DNA of 64,000 bases from Sphingomonas sp. HITSZ_GF (GTDB lineage Bacteria; Pseudomonadota; Alphaproteobacteria; Sphingomonadales; Sphingomonadaceae): the NCBI RefSeq assembly GCF_029543155.1, contig NZ_JARQXA010000001.1, positions 1-64,000 of the forward strand, written 5' to 3'. Below are positions 1 to 8,713 of this stretch, piece after piece. The position numbers were made by a program, and so were the translations under genes. The number at the start of each line of letters is the position of its first letter. The first letter of the stretch is position 1. The notes beneath the pieces are model-generated. The model was not told the origin of the DNA, searched no databases, and saw only the letters and a program-made list of their open reading frames with translations.

Positions 1-75
1 TCCCCGGCGAAAGCCGGGGCCCAGGGTCACAAGCGATTCGGCAGAGAAACCCTGGGCCCCGGCTTTCGCCGGGGA
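1..75. repeat. 75-nt intergenic inverted repeat, copy 1
   Basis: The two ends are inverted copies of CCCCGGCGAAAGCCGGGGCC and pair into a long GC-rich hairpin. A near-identical 75-nt copy lies at 16659-16733, differing mainly in the loop. This looks like a REP/BIME-type chromosomal repeat; no gene overlaps it. Confidence 0.75.
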
Positions 76-102
76 ACGGGAGGGGGGCGCGCACTCTCTT
101 CT

Positions 103-199
103 CCGTCATCCCCGCGAAGGCGGGGATTCATTCTGGCTGACCTTGCTGAGTCTCACTGCCTTCGGCGGCAATAGATCCCCGCCTTCGCGGGGATGACGG
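103..199. repeat. CGTCATCCCCGCG-type inverted repeat
   Basis: The left arm reads CCGTCATCCCCGCGAAGGCG and the right arm is its inverse, separated by a variable loop of about 55 nt. It lies just beyond the 3' end of murJ and may act as its terminator (inference). Related repeats occur at 1775-1884, 6901-6978, 13696-13770 and 17739-17819. Confidence 0.75.
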
Positions 200-201
200 A
201 T

Positions 202-1770
202 TTAGGCCCGCCGCCTGCGCACCAGTGCCTTCAGGTCCGACACGCGGAACGCCCGCGTGACGAAGCAGGCGACGACATAGATCGCCACGCCGGCGCCGAC
301 GAGCACGACCAGCGCACCGTAGCGCTCGACGATATGGCCGTTGAGCCAGGGATCGAGCAGCCCCTCGCAGCCGAAGATCGCCGCGCCCATCAGCACTGCG
401 GCCAGCGCAAGGCGCGGGATCCGGCGCTTGAGCTGGGCGTCGGCGACGAAATGGCCGCGCTTGCGAAGCTCGGCATAGAGCATCCAGACATTGACGGTGG
501 AGGACAGCGCAGTCGCCAGCGGCGGGCCGATATGGCCGATCAGCGGGATCAGCGCGAGATTGGCGGCGATGTTGACCGCCACCGAGATGGTGGCGAAGCG
601 CACGGGGGTGCGCGTGTCCTGCCGGGCATAGAAGCCGGGGGTCAGCACCTTCACCAGCACATAGCTGGGCAGGCCGATCGAGAAGCCGGCGAGCGCCCAG
701 GCGCACTTCACCGTGTCGTCGGCAGTGAAGTGGCCGTACTGGAACAGCCCGCGCACGATCGGCTCCGCGGCGACGATCAGCGCGACCATCGAGGGCAGGG
801 TGAGGAACAGCGCGAGCTCCATGCCGCGGTTCTGCGTCTCCATCGCCTCGGCTTCCTGCCCGCCGCCGAGCAGGCGCGAGATGGTGGGAAGCAGGATGGT
901 ACCAAGCCCGATGCCGATCATGCCGAGCGGCAGCTGGTTGAGCCGGTCGGCATAATAGATGAACGAGATCGAGCCCTCGCCGAGCAGATAGCCCGAAAGC
1001 GCAGTCGAGATGACGAGGTTGAGCTGCACCGCGCCTGCGCCGAGCGCGGCGGGCAGGATCAGCTTCATCAGCCGGCGCACTTCGGGATCGAGCCGGGGCA
1101 GGCGGGGGCGCAGCGACACGCCGGCGGCACGGCAGGCGAGCCACAGCCAGAGCAGCTGGACCACCCCGCCCAGCGGCACCGCGATCGCCTGCGCGCGCGC
1201 CGTCTCCTCGGGTGTACCGTGGAAGACGAACAAGGCCGTCACCATGGCGATGTTGAGCAGGATCGGCGCGGCGGCGTTGACCCAGAATTTGTCGAGCGAG
1301 TTGAGGATGCCGCCCAGCAGCGAGGCGAGGCAGATCAGCATCAGATAGGGGATGGTGATCCGGCTCAGCTCGACCGCGAAGGCGAACTGGTCGTGCGTCG
1401 GCGCCTGCTTGTGGAAGCCGCCGGAGAGCAAGGCAGTGAGCGGCCAAGCGGCGGCGAGCATCACCACCGTCATCACCGCGAGAAAGGCGAACAGCACCGC
1501 CAGGGTGCGCTCGGCGAACTCGAAGGCCGGCCCGCGCTCGCCGCCATGCTCGGCGAGCTTGCGGTTGAACATCGGGATGAACGCCGAGGAGAAGGCGCCC
1601 TCAGCGAAGAAGGCGCGGAACATGTTGGGGAGGCGGAAGGCGACGAGGAACGCGTCCGACGCGAAGTTCGCGCCGACATAGCGGGCCTGCAGCGAATCGC
1701 GGACCAGCGCGAGGATGCGGCTGGCCAGGGTGAGCCCGCCGACCGAGCCGAGGCTGCGGGCGAGTTTCAT
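202..1770 (-). CDS. murJ: Lipid II flippase MurJ (MviN)
   Basis: This 522-residue, very hydrophobic protein matches the MurJ/MviN family, the inner-membrane flippase that moves lipid II to the periplasm for peptidoglycan synthesis. The N-terminus MKLARSLGSVGGLTLASRIL is typical of the family, with its conserved early Arg, and the chain then alternates transmembrane helices over its whole length, as expected for about 14 helices. I start at 1770 because the 11 upstream in-frame codons translate the intergenic repeat at 1775-1884. No strong ribosome site is visible. secB lies upstream on the same strand, separated by that repeat. Confidence 0.93.
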   Translation of the reverse strand: MKLARSLGSVGGLTLASRILALVRDSLQARYVGANFASDAFLVAFRLPNMFRAFFAEGAFSSAFIPMFNRKLAEHGGERGPAFEFAERTLAVLFAFLAVMTVVMLAAAWPLTALLSGGFHKQAPTHDQFAFAVELSRITIPYLMLICLASLLGGILNSLDKFWVNAAAPILLNIAMVTALFVFHGTPEETARAQAIAVPLGGVVQLLWLWLACRAAGVSLRPRLPRLDPEVRRLMKLILPAALGAGAVQLNLVISTALSGYLLGEGSISFIYYADRLNQLPLGMIGIGLGTILLPTISRLLGGGQEAEAMETQNRGMELALFLTLPSMVALIVAAEPIVRGLFQYGHFTADDTVKCAWALAGFSIGLPSYVLVKVLTPGFYARQDTRTPVRFATISVAVNIAANLALIPLIGHIGPPLATALSSTVNVWMLYAELRKRGHFVADAQLKRRIPRLALAAVLMGAAIFGCEGLLDPWLNGHIVERYGALVVLVGAGVAIYVVACFVTRAFRVSDLKALVRRRRA

Positions 1771-1774
1771 GCCC

Positions 1775-1884
1775 GCGTCATCCCCGCGAAAGCGGGGACC
1801 CATCTCGGAGGTAAGCCGCGCATGACTGCGGTAGAATTGGGGGATAGCGTGGGAGCTGGGGCCCCGCTTTCGCGGGGGTGACGA
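1775..1884. repeat. Intergenic inverted repeat between secB and murJ
   Basis: Left arm GTCATCCCCGCGAAAGCGGG and right arm CCCCGCTTTCGCGGGGGTGAC pair around a variable loop. The element separates murJ from the 3' end of secB and probably limits read-through (inference). Confidence 0.7.
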
Positions 1885-1921
1885 TCAAGGGTCACGAGGC
1901 CCAGTCTCCCAGACTATCAGA

Positions 1922-2434
1922 TCAGGCTTCGCCTGCCACTTCGCCGGTCAGGCCCGACTCGTTCGCCGCGCGCTGCTGGAGATAGATGCCGCCGAAGTCG
2001 ATCGGCTCGAGCATCAGCGGCGGGAAGCCGCCGTCGCGCACCGCGTCGGCCAGCACGCGGCGGGCGAACGGGAAGAGCAGACGCGGGGCCTCGCCGAGCA
2101 GGAAGCCGTCGAGCGCCTCGCCCTCGGGCACGTTGCGGATGCCGAACAGGCCGGCATAGGACAGGTCGACGATGAAGGCGGTCTGGCTCTCGGCCGTGGC
2201 GCGCACTTCGATCTTGAGGACGACTTCGAACACGTCGTCGGCAACCTTGCCCGAGCCGATGTTGAACTGGACGTCGATCGCAGGCGCGTTCTGGTTCTGG
2301 TAGATGGCCGGCGCGTTCGGGTTCTCGAACGAGAGGTCCTTCACATATTGCGACAGCAGGCCGACGGCGGGCGCGGTGTCGGCGCCATTCGCTGCGGGCT
2401 CGCCGAATTCGGCGATCGTGTCGTTCTCGGCCAT
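1922..2434 (-). CDS. secB: Protein-export chaperone SecB
   Basis: The 170-residue protein has the SecB fold signature: the YVKDLSFENPNAP segment near residue 30, the conserved YAGLFGIRNV stretch, and the late LFPFARRVLADAVRDGGFPP block followed by PIDFGGIYLQQ. SecB is a cytoplasmic tetramer that keeps preproteins unfolded and hands them to SecA. The length is usual for alphaproteobacteria. The gene is transcribed away from the Tim44-like gene at 2597, leaving a 162-bp shared upstream region in which I see no clear operator. That divergent pair is a common alphaproteobacterial arrangement. Confidence 0.95.
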   Translation of the reverse strand: MAENDTIAEFGEPAANGADTAPAVGLLSQYVKDLSFENPNAPAIYQNQNAPAIDVQFNIGSGKVADDVFEVVLKIEVRATAESQTAFIVDLSYAGLFGIRNVPEGEALDGFLLGEAPRLLFPFARRVLADAVRDGGFPPLMLEPIDFGGIYLQQRAANESGLTGEVAGEA

Positions 2435-2596
2435 TTCCTAGTTACCTCTTTTTCCGGAAAGTTTCGCGCTGTTGAAGCGTTGGGTCGGCTGCGCGCCTAG
2501 CAGGCGGGCGCCCGGGTTTCAATTACCCGTACATGTGGCGATTTGAAACGCGGGCCGCTTAGGCCTATGTTAACCGGCGAAGCGTTTGGAGGCGTA

Positions 2597-3241
2597 GTGT
2601 ACACGATAATCCTGTTCGCCATGGTGGCCGGTTTCCTGGCTCTCCGTCTTTATGCCGTGCTCGGTAAGCGCACCGGCCACGAACAGGCGTTGCCCAAGCC
2701 CAGCGAAGAGCGCGTGGCGGTGCCGCCGCTGCCGCGCACGATCGACCAGGCCGCCGAGGTGCGCGAGCCCGGCAACCGCGCGATCGAGAGCGGTGCCGAA
2801 ACCGGCCTGAGGGCGGTGATCGCCGCGGATTCGAGCTTCGACGTCGCCCAGTTCCTCGACGGCGCCAAGAGCGCCTACAAGATGATCCTCGAAGCCTTCT
2901 GGAAGGGCGACGAGGATACGCTCGGCTGGCTGGTGGAGGACGATGTCCGCGCCGGCTTCGCCGAGGCGATCGCCGATCGCAAGGCTGCCGGCCATGTGCT
3001 CGACAACCGCCTGGTTGCGATCGAGCGCGCGATGATCTCGGAAGCCGCGGTGGAGGGCAAGACCGCCCGCATCACCGTGCGATTCGATGCCGATATCGCC
3101 GCGGTGACGCGCGACGGCGACGGCAACGTGATCGGCGGCTCGCTGAGCGACGCAGTTGAGGCGCACGACATCTGGACCTTCGCGCGGAACCTCCGCAGCG
3201 ACGATCCCAATTGGAAGCTCGTCGAGACCGACGAAGCCTAA
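2597..3241 (+). CDS. Tim44/TimA-like membrane-anchored protein
   Basis: One N-terminal transmembrane helix (YTIILFAMVAGFLALRLYAV) is followed by a charged Pro-rich linker and a Tim44-like domain from about residue 75 to the end (FLDGAKSAYKMILEAFWKGD, then ITVRFDADIAAVTRD). Bacterial Tim44-like proteins are thought to work in membrane-protein biogenesis; the exact role here is inferred. I start at GTG 2597, which has TTTGGAGG upstream at good spacing; in-frame TTG/ATG codons from 2543 are less well placed. The product is 214 residues. mltA follows after 12 bp, so the two are probably co-transcribed. Confidence 0.88.
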   Translation: MYTIILFAMVAGFLALRLYAVLGKRTGHEQALPKPSEERVAVPPLPRTIDQAAEVREPGNRAIESGAETGLRAVIAADSSFDVAQFLDGAKSAYKMILEAFWKGDEDTLGWLVEDDVRAGFAEAIADRKAAGHVLDNRLVAIERAMISEAAVEGKTARITVRFDADIAAVTRDGDGNVIGGSLSDAVEAHDIWTFARNLRSDDPNWKLVETDEA

Positions 3242-3253
3242 AGGGGCCTGCAC

Positions 3254-4579
3254 ATGCGAATCTGGGGGGGAGTCGCGCTCGCGGCGCTGTTGAGCGCGTG
3301 TTCGGGCGGTGTGGTGCCGCATAGCGTCGAGCCGGGATACACGCCTCCGGCGCGCGAAGTGCCGCGGAGCGTGCCGCGCGAGACGGGCAGTGTCGCCGAG
3401 CCGCATTCCAACCCGGCCGCGCGCCAGCCGATCCCGGCGACGCCGCTGCCTGCCATTCCCGCCGCCGCTGCGCCTGCCGGCACCGCCACGGCCAAGGCCG
3501 CGGGGCTGATCGCTGGACCGGCCTTTGATTCGCTGCCGCTGGGCGACGATGCCGCGGCGCGGGCGCTGGTCGCGTTCCGGCTGAGCTGCCCCTCGCTGGT
3601 GCGCCGCACGGACACGAGCGGGCTTACCCAGGGCGCCGACTGGCAGCCCGCCTGCGATGCCGCCAGGAGCTGGCCCGAGCGCGATGCGCGCGGCTTTTTC
3701 GGGCGCTGGTTCGAGACGGTGCAGGTCGCCGACGGCAAGGCGCAGGCGACCGGCTATTACGAGCCCGAGATCGCCGGCTCGCGCCACAGGCGGCCGGGCT
3801 ATGACGTACCGGTCTATGCCAAGCCCGACGATATCATCGAAGTCGATCTCGGCCAGTTCTCGACCGACCTGAAGGGCAAGAAGATCCGCGGCCGTGTCGC
3901 CGGCAAGATGTTCGTGCCCTATTTCGATCGCAAGGAGATCGACGGCGGCGCGCTGAACGGGCGCGGGCTGGAGATCGCCTATGCCGCGGACCCGGTCGAG
4001 CTGTTCTTCCTGCAGATCCAGGGCTCGGGCCGGCTGCGCGGGCCGGACGGGCAGGTGATGCGCATCGGCTTTGCCGGGCAGAATGGCCGCGAATATGTCG
4101 GCATCGGCGCGCTGATGCGCGACCGCGGGCTGCTGCAGCCGGGCAAGGCCTCGATGCAGGGCATCATGGAATATCTGCGCAGCCACCCCGAAGAGGGGCA
4201 GGCGATCATGTGGGAGAACAAGAGCTATGTGTTCTTCCAGGAGCTGAAGGGGGCCGGGCCGAACGGCTCGCTGGGCCTGCCGGTGACCGGCCAGGCGAGC
4301 GCCGCGGTCGATCCCAAGTTCATCCCGCTGGGCGCGCCCGTCTTCCTGTCGATGGACCGCGCCGAGGCCAATGGGCTGTGGATCGCCCAGGATACCGGCG
4401 GGGCGATCAAGGGCCCCAACCGGGTCGATACCTTCTGGGGGGCGGGTGACGATGCACGCGCGATCGCGGGCGGGATGAACGCGCGCGGCACCGCCTGGCT
4501 GCTGCTGCCGGTCGGCACGCTCAGCAAGCTCGGCGGGGCGCCGATCGCCGGCGTGCCCGCGCCGCAACGCCAGCGGTGA
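3254..4579 (+). CDS. mltA: Membrane-bound lytic murein transglycosylase A
   Basis: This 441-residue lipoprotein has an N-terminal signal ending in the lipobox LSAC (residues 13-16), a Pro/Ala-rich tether to about residue 80, then the MltA domain (ATGYYEPEIAGSR, YFDRKEIDGGAL, FFLQIQGSGRL) and the terminal 3D domain with DTGGAIKG and DTFWGAG, which hold the catalytic aspartates. MltA cleaves the MurNAc-GlcNAc bond and leaves 1,6-anhydro-MurNAc at the outer membrane. It overlaps smr by 4 nt, so translation is probably coupled. Confidence 0.94.
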   Translation: MRIWGGVALAALLSACSGGVVPHSVEPGYTPPAREVPRSVPRETGSVAEPHSNPAARQPIPATPLPAIPAAAAPAGTATAKAAGLIAGPAFDSLPLGDDAAARALVAFRLSCPSLVRRTDTSGLTQGADWQPACDAARSWPERDARGFFGRWFETVQVADGKAQATGYYEPEIAGSRHRRPGYDVPVYAKPDDIIEVDLGQFSTDLKGKKIRGRVAGKMFVPYFDRKEIDGGALNGRGLEIAYAADPVELFFLQIQGSGRLRGPDGQVMRIGFAGQNGREYVGIGALMRDRGLLQPGKASMQGIMEYLRSHPEEGQAIMWENKSYVFFQELKGAGPNGSLGLPVTGQASAAVDPKFIPLGAPVFLSMDRAEANGLWIAQDTGGAIKGPNRVDTFWGAGDDARAIAGGMNARGTAWLLLPVGTLSKLGGAPIAGVPAPQRQR

Positions 4580-5133
4580 GACGCCTCGCGCCCGAGGAAG
4601 CGGCGCTGTGGAAACGGGTGGTCGAGAGCGTCACGCCGATCAAGGCGCGACCGGTGAAGGCCGTGGAAGCGCTGGACAGGGTGATCACGCCTGCGCCGCA
4701 ACCGGTGGTGCCCAAGGTGAAGGGGCGGGTGCCCCCGCCGCGCCCGATGGCGCCGCCGCCGCCGCTGCGCGGGCAGGCAGTCAACACGCTCGATGCTTCG
4801 TGGGACCGGCGGCTATCGCGCGGGCTGGTCGCGCCCGAATCGACCGTCGATCTGCATGGACACAGCCTCGCCTCTGCCTATGACCGGCTCGATTTCGGGC
4901 TGGAGGCGGCGATTTCGAGAGGCGATCGCGTGCTGCTGCTGGTCACTGGCAAGCCGCCACGTCCTGAATCGGAGCGTCCCCATGCCCGTGGCGCGATCCG
5001 CGCCGCGGTGGGCGACTGGCTCGCTGCATCCCGCTTTTCCGATCGTATCGCTGCCGTAAGGACCGCGCATTCCCGCCACGGCGGCGCCGGTGCGCTGTAT
5101 ATCGTGCTCCGGCGGCTCCGAGAAAAATCTTAA
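4576..5133 (+). CDS. Smr-domain protein
   Basis: The C-terminal half is a small MutS-related (Smr) domain with the VDLHGHSLASAYDRL signature near residue 90 and the RGAIRAAVGDWL and HGGAGALYIVLRR ends. Stand-alone Smr proteins are nucleases or nucleic-acid-binding proteins. The N-terminal ~70 residues are a basic, Pro-rich linker. Start is GTG 4576, overlapping the mltA stop (GTGA). The product is 185 residues. Gene order mltA-smr is common in alphaproteobacteria. Confidence 0.88.
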   Translation: MRRLAPEEAALWKRVVESVTPIKARPVKAVEALDRVITPAPQPVVPKVKGRVPPPRPMAPPPPLRGQAVNTLDASWDRRLSRGLVAPESTVDLHGHSLASAYDRLDFGLEAAISRGDRVLLLVTGKPPRPESERPHARGAIRAAVGDWLAASRFSDRIAAVRTAHSRHGGAGALYIVLRRLREKS

Positions 5134-5211
5134 CTTCTGTCTGCGAATATTTGTCCGGGTCGTTGCCGGTTCGCCGGCCGCGAGGGATTCCTGGGGGAAC
5201 GAGCGAGCGCA

Positions 5212-6891
5212 GTGGAAGGATTTTCGCTCAAGAGCCGTGCAATCGCGTTCGCGATGTGCGCCGGAGCCGTGGCGTTCATCCTGGCGCTGGCTGCGGCCTC
5301 GACTCCTGAGATGATCACCGTCGAATCGGCGGGCCGCGCACTGATTGCCGCGATCGTTTGCGGTGCGATGTGCTGGGCTTCGGCCGAGCGCACCATCGCT
5401 TCCACCGCCGAATCGATCGACGCTGCCATCGAACGTCTCCAGGGCGCCGCCAATGGCGACCTGCAGAGCGGCATCCCCGAGCGCGTGGGCGAATCGGTGC
5501 CCCAGCTGGCGCGCGCGATGGACGGGCTGTTCAGCCAGCTCCACGCCAATCTCGAGAGCGTCCAGCGGCTCGCGATGTTCGATCCGGTCACGTCGCTGCC
5601 GAACCGCACCAATTTCCGCCGTGCCGCCGAGCGCATGCTTTCCGAGCTGCCGCCGACCACGATCGCGGTGCTCTATTTCATCGATCTCGATCGCTTCAAG
5701 CACGTCAACGACACGCTGGGCCACGCCACCGGCGACGCGCTGCTCGGCATGGTCGCCAACCGCCTGCGCGCGGTGGCGGACCGCTTCGCCGCCGAAGCCG
5801 ATGCCCGCCCGCCGATGATCGGCCGCCTGGCGGGCGACGAGTTCACCATGTTCTTCCCGTCGCTGCGCAACGTCCGCGACGCCGAGCGGATCGGTCGCGG
5901 CATCCTCTACGCACTGTCCGAGCCGTTCGACCTGGCCGACCAGGAAGTGTCGATCGGCGCCTCGATCGGCATTGCGCTGCGCCCCGAGCACGGCACGACG
6001 CTGCACGACCTGATGCGCGCTGCCGATGCCGCCATGTACCACGCCAAGGCGATGGGGCGTGGCCGCGCCGAGCATTTCACCGAAATCCTCGCTGCCGAGA
6101 TCGCCGAGCGCGCCCGGCTGGAGAGCGACCTGCGCGAAGCGGTGGACAAGGACCAGTTCACGCTCGTCTATCAGCCCCAGGTCTCCGCCGCCGACGGCCG
6201 TATCGTCGCCGCCGAGGCGCTGCTGCGCTGGCGGCATCCGGACGGGCTCAAGATGCCCGGCGCCTTCATCCAGCGCGCCGAGGAGACCGGGCTGATCGTC
6301 GAGATCGGCGAATGGGTGGTGGAGAGCGTTGCCGAGACCATCTCGCGCTGGGGCCGGATGGGCGTCCAGCAGCGCATGGCGGTGAACATCAGCCCGCGCC
6401 AGCTCGACCATGCCAGCTTCTTCCGCAAGCTGCGCGAAGCGATGCTGGCGGCCAATGCGCCCGCGAACCTGCTCGAGCTCGAGATCACCGAGACGCTGGC
6501 GATGCACTGTTCGAGCGAAGTGCTCGACGCGATCGCCACGCTGCGCGCCGACGGCGCCACCATCGCCATCGACGATTTCGGCACCGGCTATTCGAACATC
6601 GCACGGCTGCGCAAGCTGCCGATCGACCGGATCAAGCTGGACCGCAGCCTGATCGAGCATGTCGCCACCAGCGCCGAGGCGCGGACGATCACCCAGGCAG
6701 TGATCGGGCTCGTCCACGGCCTGGGCTGCGAAGCGGTGGCCGAGGGTATCGAGAGCGAGGACCAGGCCACCGTGCTGCGCGTCATCGGCTGCGACATCCT
6801 CCAGGGCTATGCCGTCGCCACGCCGATGGAGGAGGAGGCCTTCCTCGAATGGGCGCGCGGCGTCGATCCTCAGCAGCGGGTTGCGGGGTAG
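5212..6891 (+). CDS. GGDEF-EAL cyclic-di-GMP signalling protein
   Basis: The 559-residue protein has two N-terminal membrane helices (about residues 9-30 and 42-58), a short HAMP-like linker, a GGDEF domain (about 115-285) and an EAL domain (about 300-550). The active-site loop reads AGDEF (207-211) instead of GGDEF; Ala at position one is tolerated in some active cyclases, so diguanylate cyclase activity is uncertain. The EAL domain keeps EALLRW (335-340), DDFGTGYS and EAVAEGIE, so c-di-GMP phosphodiesterase activity is likely. Start GTG 5212 follows GGGGGAA about 12 nt away. Confidence 0.93.
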   Translation: MEGFSLKSRAIAFAMCAGAVAFILALAAASTPEMITVESAGRALIAAIVCGAMCWASAERTIASTAESIDAAIERLQGAANGDLQSGIPERVGESVPQLARAMDGLFSQLHANLESVQRLAMFDPVTSLPNRTNFRRAAERMLSELPPTTIAVLYFIDLDRFKHVNDTLGHATGDALLGMVANRLRAVADRFAAEADARPPMIGRLAGDEFTMFFPSLRNVRDAERIGRGILYALSEPFDLADQEVSIGASIGIALRPEHGTTLHDLMRAADAAMYHAKAMGRGRAEHFTEILAAEIAERARLESDLREAVDKDQFTLVYQPQVSAADGRIVAAEALLRWRHPDGLKMPGAFIQRAEETGLIVEIGEWVVESVAETISRWGRMGVQQRMAVNISPRQLDHASFFRKLREAMLAANAPANLLELEITETLAMHCSSEVLDAIATLRADGATIAIDDFGTGYSNIARLRKLPIDRIKLDRSLIEHVATSAEARTITQAVIGLVHGLGCEAVAEGIESEDQATVLRVIGCDILQGYAVATPMEEEAFLEWARGVDPQQRVAG

Positions 6892-6900
6892 TTCTACTTC

Positions 6901-6978
6901 CCGTCATACCGGCGAAAGCCGGGAACTCGTGCCGAATCGCGCCTACGCCTGAGATCCCGGCTTTCGCCGGAATGACGG
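6901..6978. repeat. Intergenic inverted repeat
   Basis: CCGTCATACCGGCGAAAGCC at the left and its inverse at the right form a hairpin between the convergent GGDEF-EAL gene and dapE, and would terminate both (inference). Confidence 0.7.
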
Positions 6979-8109
6979 TTAGAGAAGCGCCCGCTTCAAG
7001 ATCTCTGCATAGACATCCGTCAGCGCAACGAGATCGTCGAGCGCCACGGCCTCGTCGAGCTTGTGCATCGTCGCGTTGAGCAGCCCGAACTCGACCACCG
7101 GGCAGAGCTTCGACAGGAAGCGCGCGTCCGAGGTGCCGCCGGTGGTGGACAGTTCGGGCACCACGCCCAGCTTCGCCTCGATGGCATCGGAGATCAGCGA
7201 CGAAAGCTCACCCGGCTGGGTGAGGAACGCCTCGCCATAGACACGGCCGGTGACGATGCCGAGCGGGGCATGGCGCTGCACGATCTCCTCGATCCGGGCG
7301 ATCAGGTCCGGGCCATATTGCTGGTCGTTGAAGCGGATGCTGATCCGTGCCCTGGCCTCGCCGGGAATGACGTTGGTGGCGGGATTGCCCACCATCAGGT
7401 CGATGATCTCGATATTGGAGGGCTGAAACCAGGCATTGCCCGTATCCAGCACGATGGCGTCGATCTCGGCCAGCGCCCGGACGAGGCGAGGGACCGGATT
7501 GTCGGCGAGATGGGGGTAGGCGACATGGCCCTGCTTGCCGGGCACCACGATGTCGATGACGGTCGAGCCGCGGCGCCCGATCTTGATCATGTCGCCGAGC
7601 CGGTGCTGCGAGGTCGGCTCGCCGACCAGGCACAGATCGGGCAGCAGGCCGCGCTCGGCCATCCGCTCGATGAGGCGGGGCGTGCCGAAAGTGGCGGGGC
7701 CTTCCTCGTCGCCGGTGATGATCAGCGTGGTGACGCCGCCCTCGACGCGGGACGCAGCCTCGACAAAGGCGGCGATGGCGCCCTTCATGTCGACTGCGCC
7801 ACGGCCGTAGAGCAGGCCGCCGCGCACTTCGGGCTCGAAGGCGCCGCTGGTCCAGCCGCTGCCCGGCGGCACGACGTCGAGATGGCCGGCAAAGGCGAAG
7901 TGCTTGCCGCTGGTGCCGCGCACTGCCAGCAGGTTCTCGACCGGCCCGTCGGGTGCCTCGCCCTCGACGAAGCGCTCGACCCGGAAGCCGAGGGGAAGGA
8001 GGGCGGCCTCCAGCACGTCGAACACGCTGCCCCGGGCGGGGGTGACGCTCTCGGCGGCGATCAGGGCCTTGGTCAGTTCGATGGCGTCGGGCAAGATGGT
8101 CTCCGGCAT
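6979..8109 (-). CDS. dapE: Succinyl-diaminopimelate desuccinylase
   Basis: This 376-residue M20-family metallopeptidase hydrolyses N-succinyl-LL-DAP in lysine and peptidoglycan precursor synthesis. Zn-ligand motifs are visible: FAGHLDVVPPG near residue 65, YGRGAVDMKG near 100, TGDEEGPATFGT near 130 with the catalytic EE, and the C-terminal EFGLLNATMHKLDE. I use ATG 8109 (MPETILPD), which gives the family's usual length; an in-frame ATG at 8124 would add five residues. The gene diverges from the cupin gene, and the two starts are only about 15 bp apart. Confidence 0.92.
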   Translation of the reverse strand: MPETILPDAIELTKALIAAESVTPARGSVFDVLEAALLPLGFRVERFVEGEAPDGPVENLLAVRGTSGKHFAFAGHLDVVPPGSGWTSGAFEPEVRGGLLYGRGAVDMKGAIAAFVEAASRVEGGVTTLIITGDEEGPATFGTPRLIERMAERGLLPDLCLVGEPTSQHRLGDMIKIGRRGSTVIDIVVPGKQGHVAYPHLADNPVPRLVRALAEIDAIVLDTGNAWFQPSNIEIIDLMVGNPATNVIPGEARARISIRFNDQQYGPDLIARIEEIVQRHAPLGIVTGRVYGEAFLTQPGELSSLISDAIEAKLGVVPELSTTGGTSDARFLSKLCPVVEFGLLNATMHKLDEAVALDDLVALTDVYAEILKRALL

Positions 8110-8123
8110 GGTTGGAGGTGGCA

Positions 8124-8570
8124 TTGCCCAAGCTCGATCTCGATACAATCCCGCAGACCAATGCGACGGGCTATCCGGCCGAATTTGCCGGGCCGGTGCA
8201 GGGCCGCTGGTATCGCCGGCTGGCCCCGGCGAGCGGGATCACCGACTTTGGCTTCAGCCATGTCACGCTCGAGCCCGGCGCCTGGTCCGCCCAGCGCCAC
8301 TGGCACGAGGGCGAGGACGAGTTCGTCGTGATGCTTGCCGGCGAGGCGGTGCTGATCGACGACGATGGCGAGACCCCGATGCGCCCCGGCGACGTTGCCG
8401 CCTTCCCCAAGAAGGATGGCAACGGCCATGTCCTCCAGAACCGCAGCGCCGAGCCCTGCGTCTATATCGCGGTCGGCAAGCCCTCGGCGACCGACTGCCA
8501 CTATCCCGACATCGACATGCACCTGTTCGCCGGCCAGGGGTTCCGGCGGAAGGATGGGTCTCCTTTCTGA
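8124..8570 (+). CDS. Single-domain cupin protein
   Basis: A 148-residue beta-barrel protein with cupin motif 1 (WHEGEDEFVVMLAGE; metal ligands His and Glu) and motif 2 (PGDVAAFPKKDGNGHVL). Substrate is unknown; this transcriptional-enzyme-like cupin group is common in proteobacteria. I choose TTG 8124 because GGAGGT lies 4-5 nt upstream and the product then begins MPKLDLDTIP. It diverges from dapE. Confidence 0.82.
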   Translation: MPKLDLDTIPQTNATGYPAEFAGPVQGRWYRRLAPASGITDFGFSHVTLEPGAWSAQRHWHEGEDEFVVMLAGEAVLIDDDGETPMRPGDVAAFPKKDGNGHVLQNRSAEPCVYIAVGKPSATDCHYPDIDMHLFAGQGFRRKDGSPF

Positions 8571-8576
8571 CGCTTC

Positions 8577-8711
8577 AAATCCTCTCCCGGAGGGAGAGGG
8601 GGACCGCCGTCGAAGGCGGTGGTGGAGAGGGGACGCCCCGGGCGATGTCGCTTGCGGTAAGCCCCCTCCACCAGCCTGCGGCTGGTCCCCCTCCCCCTCC
8701 GGGGGAGGATT
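8577..8711. repeat. CTCCCGGAGGGAGAGG intergenic repeat
   Basis: CCTCTCCCGGAGGGAGAGGG at the left and CCCCTCCCCCTCCGGGGGAGG at the right are inverted, and internal CACCAGCCTGCGGCTGGT forms a second hairpin. It sits between the convergent cupin and GH19 genes. Confidence 0.7.
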
Positions 8712-8713
8712 AA

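Noticed and set aside
1..199. Clustered inverted repeats as a CRISPR array
   Set aside because: The repeats are inverted pairs with unique loops, not regularly spaced direct repeats with spacers. No CRISPR array was seen anywhere in the window.
193..1881. 562-codon open frame on + across murJ
   Set aside because: Shadow of high-GC coding on the other strand; composition is Asp/His/Arg/Gln-rich with no fold-like pattern.
2570..4567. 665-codon open frame on - across Tim44-like and mltA
   Set aside because: Antisense to two well-recognised genes; no recognisable protein features.
7063..8331. 422-codon frame on + opposite dapE
   Set aside because: Antisense shadow; dapE motifs are complete on the - strand.
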